Assembly (NCBI RefSeq): GCF_963082655.1
Contig: NC_081555.1
Coordinates: forward strand, 147,895,551 to 147,959,550
Source: Stomoxys calcitrans
Taxonomy: Eukaryota > Arthropoda > Insecta > Diptera > Muscidae
DNA: 64,000 bases
Reading direction: 5' to 3'
The notes under the pieces are model-generated. The model did not search any database. It worked only from the letters and a program-made list of their open reading frames with translations, and was not told the origin of the DNA. Shown piece after piece: positions 56,701 through 64,000 of this stretch. Both the position numbers and the translations under genes were made by a program. The stretch's first letter is position 1. Each line of letters begins with the position of its first letter.

Positions 56701-59700
56701 GCCTCACCTGAGACCGACGATCTGGTGAAATCCTATCTGCCGATATCAAAGACTGCATAAATCATCTCATCTCTGTTGTGCTTCCTTACCACTCCGGCGT
56801 AATAGGGCGGCTCCTTACCTTACTCAGCGACCATCTTCCCTTTCCGTGATAGCTGTGGAATGCTTTTGGAAGTTACAGTTCTCCATGTGCGCTATCTTCG
56901 TTACTGTTCCAACTTTGTCATCCTCCATAGGACACTGTCTGGTGTCTCTATTGCTTGGTCTTCTCAGAGTACTTGAAAGCGGGGAGCTCTTCTGCGTCTT
57001 GGCAGTGTTATGCTCTTCGGGAGATCTGATTCTCTTTCCAGCTTCCGTAGAAGTACCTGGAATGTCAGTTCTATCCCTTCCCACTTTCGCCCGATTGCGC
57101 TGCCGGTCCTCCTCCGTCCTTGTCATCCTCCACAGGATTACCCCGGATCGCATTCCCGATCTGCTTGTGAGCTTAGCAAAGCAATCGCCCACTTCTGCCA
57201 TCATACTGCTGCCCTCATCTCTTGATTCGGCTGCGAATCGAGACACTGTCGCTGTCTGAATCCGAGTCGAAAACGCCACTTCTACTAAAAGTCTGTGGAC
57301 GAACTGTGCATCCCTCTGGTTTATCCGTCTCTTTCACATTTCGACTAGTTGTGAGCTTGAAGCATTACTCTCGACCACAGGTGTCCAGGCTCCCACACCT
57401 ACAAGAGGGGAGGACAACATGCTGGGGTCTGACGCCACCACCGCAGCTGTTGGGTCATTGGAGATCATTTTGACCCTTCTCCAAAAAGGCTTTAAATATT
57501 TGTCGTAATAGGTAGTACCTATTCCGAGATACGGATATTTTTCTTAACGGCTACTTAAGTATACCCACCACCATAGGATGGGTGTACACTAAATTGGTCA
57601 TTCCGTTTGTAACACCTCGAAATATTGATCTAGGATCCAATAAAGTATATATATTCTTGATCATCTCGATATTCTGAGTCGAACTAGACAAGTCAGTCCG
57701 TCTGTCGAAATCACGAACCCGTAAAGCTAGCCGCTTGAAATTTTGTCCAGATACTTAACATCGATGTTGGTCGTTGGGTATTGCAAATGAGCTATATCGG
57801 CTCAGATTTGGATATAGCTCCCATATATATCGATCTCCCCCTCCGACTTCTTGAGCCTCTGGAAGCTGCAATTTTTGTCCGATTCGACTGAAGTTTTGCA
57901 CATAGTGCTCTGTTATGACTCCCAACAACTGTGCCAAGTACGGTCCAAATCGATCTATAAGCTGACCATGTGGAGTTCTGTTATAACTTCGAACAACGAT
58001 GCCAAGTGTGGTCTAAATCGGTCTTTAACCTGATATAGCTTCCATATAAACCGATCTCCCGATTTGACTTCTTGAGCCCCTGAAAGCTTCAATTTTCATC
58101 CGATTTGGCTGAAATTTTGCACATAGTGTTCTGTTATGACTCTCTACAACTGTGTTGAGTACAGTCCAAATCGGTCTATAAGCTGATATAGCTCCCATAT
58201 AAACTGATCTCCCGATTTGACTTCTTGATCCCTAATAGCCGCCCCTTTTATCCAATTTTGCTGAAATTTCATTTAATGCATCTCAACAATTATGCAAAGT
58301 ACGGTCAAAATCGGTATATCGCCATATATAGCTCCCATATTTTAGCAGAATCCATGGTGGTGGGTTCCCAAAATTCGGCCCGGCGGAACTTAGCACGCTT
58401 TAACTTGTTTTTGTTTTTTTTTTGTTTTTAGAGAGCACAACAAGCCGATTACTGGCTTAGGTGTGTGTCCATAGTGGCATGGGACGGTTTAATATCCACA
58501 CCCTCTTTTCAACCTAACCTAACCCAGTGAAACTCAACTTTCAAAATTTCAGCGATATTTAATGATAAATGCGGTTCTAACGGGCTTAAGATCCTAGAAC
58601 AAGATAGCGGTCTATATGAAAGCTATCTCTAAATATGGTCAAATATGGGTGGTTTAGTAAAACTGACTGTTTCAGCCAAATCGCATGATTAATGCAACTT
58701 CTATGGAATTAAGACCGTCATATTGGTCTATGTGACAGCTGTATTTGAACATGGTCACCTTAACCAGATAAAAAAAAACATATGAATGTATGTCAAATTT
58801 CAGCTGAATATTTAAATTTTTGAAGCTTGTAGCGTGATAAGAACTGACGGACGAACGGACATCGTTAAATTGTCTTAGAATTTTACATACCACCTACATA
58901 TGTACTGTGTAGGGTCTGAAATGCAATGACAAAATGAGTTTTCCCTCTCATCCTATGGTGGTAGTTACATCAATTTATATTTACCTCATCCAAAATATGA
59001 CTCTGATCATAGATAGTCCTATTTATCTCCTTCTTATTCAACCAACGAAAATGTATGGTGAAATTCATGCGTTCCGCTAAGTATTCCAATAATCTTCCTT
59101 CCAGGCCCATAAAGTTACTCCCATTAGAGTTCGGCTTTATTTGAAAATAGGGCATATCCTCCCAGGTAGCACAAACCAATGTGCAACCGTGCAAATTTTT
59201 AGACTTGGCCACATAAAAGTTCCTATGCAGCCATTGACCTTTGGTGAATTTATTATGGACAACTGGCACATTAGCCTTGCAGTGGAATTCCGAAAAGGAT
59301 ACATCATGGAATAGTAGAATGGTATTGTGATCGCTGTAGATGAGTATGTTGGCATGACTAATTCCAGCCGACAAAGATAAATGGGAGGCTTCATATAATT
59401 CCTCATAGTAATGATTTGGTGTGGGAACCGTATGCAGTACAATAAAATAGGAACCAGATATATAGAGATGATGTTGAATGATGTTGTCGTAGAGATATCT
59501 GTTTGGGGGGAAGGAAAGTTAAAGTGTTTGATGAAGAAAAGACACCAAAGACAAAAGAGATATGTGGTAGCTGTAGGCACATTGCTACATAGCTATCTTC
59601 AGTTGTAACTAATGTCGCATTAAATGAGTTAAATAGCTCCACATGTGATAACACATAGTTAACAACTTACCCCAAAGATTCCGTCGAATCCACCAACAAT

Positions 59701-60041
59701 ATGCAAAACTGCATATCATTCGATATTGGTATGGGCTCACCATTACCCAAAAATATTGTAATGCTATTCTCCAACAAATGTGTGGTCTCATCCACAATGT
59801 CCTGGAAGAAATATCTATCCTTGGGATTTTTTACTTTGAATAAAAATTGAAAATGTCTACGTCGATATTCGCCAATGTAAAAATGTTCCACAATTTTTGC
59901 AATAGCCTCCGAAAAGTTGTGGGCAATTTGTCCAGTAGTCGCTGGTGTGGTAACCGGCCATATAAAGGCATTCAAATCGACATGAAATATGCAAATAATG
60001 AAAATTTGCAAAATAACACCGTAACAATACAAAGCGGACAT
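53735..60041 (-). CDS. Ir-D: divergent ionotropic receptor, 646 aa, three exons
   Basis: Exons 60041-59671 (371 nt), 59498-58985 and 54790-53735. Intron 1 is 172 bp (GTAAGT..CAAACAG, phase 2) and intron 2 is 4194 bp (GTAAAT..TTGCAG, phase 0), both in the positions used by Ir-A to Ir-C. The start Met opens a clear signal peptide (MSALYCYGVILQIFIICIF). Exon 2 has YFIVLHT, NLHGC at 225-229 and GLEGRLLEYLAERMNFTI, the S1 lobe. Exon 3 has M1 about 351-374, pore and M2 about 391-440 (SRFLLMVWLLASFVLRTIYQG), S2 about 445-590 and M3 about 597-620, followed by a longer basic Cys-containing tail than in the others. It is clearly the most divergent of the four, so the oldest split in the cluster. The IYQG.MFKF motif after M2 recalls Ir7-type receptors, from memory; ligand unknown. 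Confidence 0.8.
54824..55730 (-). mobile_element. HINE-A fragment, minus orientation, with two tails
   Basis: The inverted tail CAAGTAAAAATC..CCCACCACCATGG at 54824 is followed within 70 bp by a second inverted tail (CCGAATCTTATATACCCTCC). Monomers with CTCTAGAGGCTCAAGAAGTC continue to 55720. No head is present. It lies in intron 2 of Ir-D. Confidence 0.65.
55736..55966 (+). mobile_element. SINE copy
   Basis: From ATCATCATCTAATGCTGAC through GGCACGCCGTTCGGACTCGG and CTTATCATTGAGCTTAG to CATTAAGGAACATGGGCAAA. It is the longest 3' part of this SINE in the window. Confidence 0.65.
55967..57500 (-). pseudogene. probable LINE ORF1 (gag-like) relic
   Basis: Two minus-strand open stretches (57279-56824, 151 codons; 56485-55991, 164 codons) are separated by frame breaks. 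The first is hydrophilic and rich in Ser, Arg, Glu and Asp. The interval has MIYAVFDIG.DFTRSSVSGEA, which resembles segments of insect LINE ORF1 proteins known to me. The second has GEGTLLVVGIDQVYVTNLAKSKGMAYYG. GC content is higher than in the flanks, as for coding-derived LINE sequence. No CCHC zinc knuckle was found, so the assignment is tentative. It lies in intron 2 of Ir-D. Confidence 0.4.
57561..58407 (+). mobile_element. HINE-A, complete, short
   Basis: Head ATACCCACCACCATAGGATG, monomers with CTGATATAGCTTCCATATAAACC, and end GGTGGTGGGTTCCCAAAATTC, hairpin and CTTTAACTTG. Confidence 0.78.
58428..58527 (+). mobile_element. LINE 3' end fragment
   Basis: GAGAGCACAACAAGCCGATT to TTTTCAACCTAACCTAACCC. 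The AACCTAACCTA ending resembles the 3' end of the R1-like LINE at 12224, but the upstream sequence differs, so it is a related family. Confidence 0.5.
58528..58970 (-). mobile_element. HINE-A fragment beside the Ir-D exon-2 donor
   Basis: Diverged monomers (GCGGTCTATATGAAAGCTAT) and an inverted head ending in CATCCTATGGTGGTAGTTACAT. The element ends about 15 bp from the exon 2 boundary at 58985. Confidence 0.65.
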
Positions 60042-60267
60042 AGTGCCATGTCAATAGCTGTGATGGAACTAAATGATACACTAAATGTGCTAATGCCAAA
60101 TGGGCTAAAAGGATTAAATGACTATTTTTGTTTGGGATTTTCTTGTAATCAGTGCTAAAAAGTAGTACTTTTCAAGCTATTTTTGGTACCAAAATAATTG
60201 ATGCTATAATTTTAAATTATCTTCATGACAATAATGTTGCGTGCAATTGAAACGTATAAAAAAAAAA

Positions 60268-61630
60268 CAAGTAAAAAAGGATTAAGTTCGGCCGGGCCGA
60301 ATCTTATATACCCTCCACCATGGATCGCATTTGTCGAGTTCCTTTCCCGGCATCTCTTCTTAGGCAAAAAAGGATGTAAGAAAAGATTTGCTCTGCTATT
60401 AGAGCGATATCAAGATATGATCCGGTTTGGACTACAACTAAATTATATGTTGGAGACCTGTGTAAAATGTCAGCCAATTCGAATAAGAATTGAGCCCTTT
60501 GAGGGCTCAAGAAGTTAAATAGAGAGATGGATTTATATGGGAGCTGTATCGGACCATATACCGATTCAGACCATAATAAACACGTATTTCAGGCAAATCG
60601 GATAATAATTGCGACCTCTAGAGGCTCAAGAAGTCAAGATCTCAGATCGGTTTATATGGCAGCTATATCAGGTTATGAACCGATTTGAACCTTATTTGAC
60701 ACAGTTCTTAGAAGTCATAACAAAACACCTCATGCAAAATTTCAGCCAAATCGGATAGGAATTGCACCCTCTAAAGGCTCAAAAAGTCAAGACCCAAGAT
60801 AGTTTATATGACAGTTATTTCAGGATATGGACCGATTTGAACCATACTTGACACAGTTATTGGAAATCATAACAAAACACGTCGTGCAAAATTTCATTTC
60901 AATCGGATAAGAATTGCGCCCTCTAGAGGTTCAAGAAGTCAAGTCACCAGATCTGTTTATATGAAAGCTATATCAGGTTATGTACCGATTTAAACCATAC
61001 TTGACACAGTTGTCTATATGACAGCTATATCTAAATATAGTCCGATCTGAACCATATTTACGTCAGATGTCGGGAGGCTTAAAACTACTCACTGCTTCAA
61101 GTTTCAGCAAAATCGGATGAAAAATAAAGCATTTATGGGCATTAGACCCTTTATCGGAAAATCGGTCTATATAGCAGCTATATCCAAATATGGTCCGATT
61201 TGGCCCGTTCAAAAACTTAACCAGAGTGCATCAAAAGGATGTATCTGTGCCAAATTTCAGCTCAATATCTCAATTTTTGAAGCCTGTAGAGTGATTACAA
61301 CAGACGGACGGACAGCCGTACAGACGAACAGACGGATAAAGGAACAGACAGATAGACGGACAGACACACGGACATCGTTACATTGTCTTAGAATTTTACG
61401 ACGATCCGAAATACATATATACTTTGTAGGGTCGTGAATTGATATTTCTTAGATCTTAGTCTTAGATGTTTACGACGAAATAACAAAATGAATATACGCC
61501 CATCCCATGGCAGCCGGTTGTACGTACCGGATTGACCCGATGGAATCCTCCATCGGCAAGGGCTGCCGTCTCGGTGTAAAACACACTGCTACAACAACAA
61601 CCACAACGCCCATCCTTCGGTGGTGGGTAT
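60268..61630 (-). mobile_element. HINE-A, complete ends, mixed monomers
   Basis: The inverted tail CAAGTAAAAAAGG with an intact GGCC-rich hairpin is at the left, followed by GAATCTTATATACCCTCCACC. Monomers change from the CTCAAGAAGTCAAG type to the GTCAGATGTCGGGAGG type at about 61010. The head block with GACGGACGGACAG repeats is near 61300 and the head itself ends GGTGGTGGGTAT at 61630. A 100-bp retroposon interrupts the head. It starts 226 bp upstream of the Ir-D start codon. Confidence 0.75.
61506..61605 (+). mobile_element. 100-bp retroposon insertion with a 10-bp target duplication
   Basis: CATGGCAGCCGGTTGTACGT to a CAACAACAACCACA 3' end, flanked by ACGCCCATCC on both sides (61496-61505 and 61606-61615). 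The sequence resembles the 3' end of an insect LINE with a CAA-type tail. The duplication and simple 3' tail indicate target-primed reverse transcription. Confidence 0.75.
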
Positions 61631-61654
61631 AAAAAGACGGTGATTGGGATATTT

Positions 61655-62501
61655 ATATCCACCAACATAGGATGGGGGTATACTAATCTAGTCATACCGT
61701 TTGTAACACCTCGAAATATTGATCTATGAAATAAGTCTATATATTCTTGATTGTCTCGACGTTCTGAGTCGACCTAGCCAAGTCGGTCCGTCCGTCAGTC
61801 GAAATCACAACAGCAGTCGAACGCGTAGAGCTAGCCGCTTGAAATTTTGCACAAATACTTAATATGGATGTAGGTCGTTGAGGATTGCAAATGGGCCATA
61901 TCAGTTCAGATTTGAATATAGTTAACATATAAACCGATCTCCCGATTTGAATTCTTGAGCCCTTGGAAGTCGCAAATTTTGGCCGCTTTGCCTAAAATTT
62001 TGCACAAAGTGGTCTGTTATGACTTCTAACAACTTTGCTAAGTACGGTCCGAATCGGTGTATACCCTGATATAGCTCCCATATAAACCAATCTCCCGACT
62101 TCTTGAGCCCCTGGAAGACTCAATTTTCGTCCGGTTTGGCTAAAATTTTGCACAAAGTGCCAAGTCCGTCCGCCCGTCTGTCAAAATCACAATAGCGGTC
62201 GAACGCGTAGAGCTAGCGTAGAAATTTTGCACAGATACTTAACATTGATGTAGGTCGTTGGGGATTGCAAATGGGCCATATCAGTTCAGGTCCCGATTTG
62301 ACTTCCTGAGCCCCAGGAAGCCTCGATTTTTGTCCGATTTGGCTGAAATTTTGCACTAGTGTTCTGTTATAAATAGCTCTCAACAACTGTTCCAAGTACA
62401 TTCTAAATCGGTCTATAACCTGTTACAGCTCCTATATTTTAGCAGAATTCATGGTGGTGGATTCTCAAGATTCGGCCCGGCCGAACTTAGCACGCTTTAA
62501 C
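61655..62501 (+). mobile_element. HINE-A with duplicated head block
   Basis: Head ATATCCACCAACATAGGATG. The block GTCGAACGCGTAGAGCTAGC occurs twice (near 61816 and 62196), so the 5' block was duplicated together with a monomer. The hairpin is intact at 62470-62486; the final bases are replaced by the Tc1 element. Confidence 0.7.
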
Positions 62502-62504
62502 GTA

Positions 62505-64000
62505 CAGCGGTCAAAAAAAGTATTCATCATTCAATGTTTTTTTTTTAATAAGTCTACAAAAGGCAATTGGAATAAAAACATATTAAACTAATGATGCAGT
62601 AGTGCTTGTGTGATATATATGTACACAATTTCATTGTTTTTAAAGAAAAAAATAGTATTTATTGGAACAAAAAGGGCCATTTTACAGCTGAACACAAAAA
62701 ATTAAACAAAAAAAGTATTCATCATTGCAAAAAAACAAAAAAATAAATAACATAATTTAAAAAAATTAATACTTTGTTATTCGACCACCGCGTCTTATAA
62801 CTTCTTTTAAACGGTTTGACATCGATTGGACTAATTTAGCGGTTATATTTTGGTCTATATTAGTCCATTCCTCCATTATAACCTGTTGCATTTGACTCTT
62901 GCTCGAAAAATTGCGCGTTCTCAATTTGCGTTCGAGATGTTCCCAAAGATGTTCAATTGGGTTCAAGTCGGGACTTTGAGGAGGAGTTTTAATGACTTTG
63001 GGGCAGTTATACAGCATCCACATCTTGGTATTTAAAGCAGAATGTTTGGGGTCATTATCTTGATAATATTGAAAGTTATTACCAAGCCCAAGTTTTACAG
63101 CACTATCTTTTAAATTCCTCTTTAAAATGTCAATGTAATACTTATGATCCATTACTCCATTAATAATTTCAAGATTTCCCGCTCCTGAAGCCGCCATACA
63201 CCCCCAAACCATTAAACCACCTCCACCATGTTTTACAGTAGCAACTGTGTTTCGTTCTTCAAGCTCTGTATTTGGTTTTCTGTACACTATGACCTTTCCA
63301 TCGCACCCAAAAAGATTAAACTTGCTCTCGTCTGCAAAAATGTCTGTTTTCCAAAAATCGGGCTGTTTTACATACATTTTTGCGAAGTTTAGCCTTTTCA
63401 CTGGGTTTATTTTATTTATAAAGGGCTTCTTACGTGCAGTTCTTCCTCTGTAACTATGCCTTTTGAGTGTATTTCGAATTGTTTGTGTAGTAACTTCCTT
63501 CCCTAAATATTCCATAGTGTTTTTACGAAGAATGGTCGCATTTGTCTTCGGAGTTTTCTGAACTTGCCGCACTAGCCAACGCACATCTCCAACTGAAAGT
63601 GCTTTTGGTCGACCAGATCTTGGTTTATTGTCAACAGTTTTCGTTTCTGTCCACTTTCTGATGATGGATTGTATAGTAGATCGTGGTCTATTTAATATTT
63701 CACTGATAGTTTTTTGAGTTAAACCATTCCTGTGGTGTTTTATTATCAAAACTTTTACCTCATCAGAAACCTCGTTTTGCTTACGACCCATTTTGACAAA
63801 AACTATATTTTCAATGAAATTAAATATTTGCTGTCAAGGGCAAAGCCTTCTTTACTAAATAAAACAGAAAAGGGGGATTCCCAAATAATATTTGAATTTG
63901 ACTTTGATGATAGCACATCAATGATGAATACTTTTTTTGTTCTGTTTTTGGTGTAATTATATAAAATTGCATTTTTTGCGCTAATTAAATTTATTTTTTG
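62505..64000 (-). mobile_element. Tc1-like transposon, right end beyond the window
   Basis: Begins CAGCGGTCAAAAAAAG directly after TA (62503-62504). The 19-mer AAAAAAAGTATTCATCATT occurs at the left outer end (about 62513), again at about 62709, and as its complement at about 63919-63937. This is an IR/DR arrangement with two repeat units per end. The fourth, outer right unit is not in the window; by symmetry it should lie roughly 200 bp after 63937. The transposase gene lies between the inner units, on the minus strand. Confidence 0.8.
62766..63791 (-). CDS. Tc1-family transposase, 341 aa, intact DD34E
   Basis: The open frame is uninterrupted from MGRKQNEVSD to GGRITKY. N-terminal helix-turn-helix domains (about residues 5-55 and 65-115) flank a GRPKAL motif near 61, as in Tc1 paired-type DNA-binding regions. 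Basic RGRTARKK at 115-122 may be a nuclear localisation signal. Catalytic residues are D154 (IFADESKF), D245 (YQDNDPKHS) and E280 (NPIEHLWEHLERK), with 34 residues between the second Asp and Glu. The Gly-rich box GGGGLMVWG at 189-197 is typical. The enzyme cuts and pastes the element at TA sites. The length is usual for the family and no lesion is seen, so it could be active. Confidence 0.93.
   Translation of the reverse strand: MGRKQNEVSDEVKVLIIKHHRNGLTQKTISEILNRPRSTIQSIIRKWTETKTVDNKPRSGRPKALSVGDVRWLVRQVQKTPKTNATILRKNTMEYLGKEVTTQTIRNTLKRHSYRGRTARKKPFINKINPVKRLNFAKMYVKQPDFWKTDIFADESKFNLFGCDGKVIVYRKPNTELEERNTVATVKHGGGGLMVWGCMAASGAGNLEIINGVMDHKYYIDILKRNLKDSAVKLGLGNNFQYYQDNDPKHSALNTKMWMLYNCPKVIKTPPQSPDLNPIEHLWEHLERKLRTRNFSSKSQMQQVIMEEWTNIDQNITAKLVQSMSNRLKEVIRRGGRITKY

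Overview
The window looks like the nuclear genome of a calyptrate fly, most likely a muscid such as Stomoxys or Musca. The reasons are intron-containing insect ionotropic receptor (IR) genes, insect RTE and R1-like LINE relics, Tc1 and mariner transposons, and very abundant non-autonomous repeats ending in a TTCGGCC/GGCCGAA hairpin. The species is inference; no marker gene fixes it.

The only host genes recognised are four divergent IR-family genes, all on the minus strand and all with the same three-exon design (intron phases 2 then 0). Ir-A spans 20139-28637, Ir-B 33290-40345, Ir-C 47322-49314 and Ir-D 53735-60041. Exon 1 encodes the N-terminus, exon 2 the rest of the extracellular region including most of ligand-binding lobe S1, and exon 3 the channel (M1, pore, M2), S2, M3 and the short tail. 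Ir-A (643 aa), Ir-B (630 aa) and Ir-D (646 aa) can be assembled with clean splice sites. Ir-C carries three inactivating lesions but an open exon 3, so it looks like a young pseudogene. The subfamily is probably Ir7-like, which is a recollection-based guess.

Almost everything else is mobile DNA. The dominant component, called HINE-A here, starts ATACCC(A/T)CCACC, has a CCGTCCGTCTG-type stretch, an array of about 153-bp monomers, a subterminal inverted repeat GGTGG(T/A)GGGTAT, a GC-rich hairpin and the end ACTTG. Two empty-site comparisons inside the window show insertion in T-rich sequence; the cleaner one shows no target duplication. This matches Helentron-derived elements of the DINE-1/HINE type. 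A second family (HINE-B; ends TATACCCTACACC and a hairpin of different sequence) also has about 153-bp monomers. A third, G-rich family (element G; about 131-141-bp monomers) is unclassified. There are six copies of a 236-bp mariner-like MITE, several SINE fragments, LINE relics, two dead mariner copies, and at the right edge a Tc1-like element with an intact 341-aa DD34E transposase.

Layout: 1-3250 LINE and mariner relics; 3250-9131 HINE arrays; 9132-13480 an R1-like LINE with a fourfold internal duplication, plus its 3' ends; 13480-20030 MITE, LINE, element G and nested HINE; 20.1-28.6 kb Ir-A with a 6.5-kb repeat-filled intron 1; 29.4-33.2 kb nested repeats; 33.3-40.3 kb Ir-B with a 5.1-kb intron 2; 40.6-47.3 kb HINE and mariner; 47.3-49.3 kb pseudogene Ir-C; 49.5-53.7 kb HINE and element G; 53.7-60.0 kb Ir-D with a 4.2-kb intron 2; 60.3-62.5 kb HINE; 62.5 kb to the end Tc1. 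In each intact IR gene one of the two introns has grown from about 55-170 bp to several kb by repeat insertion.
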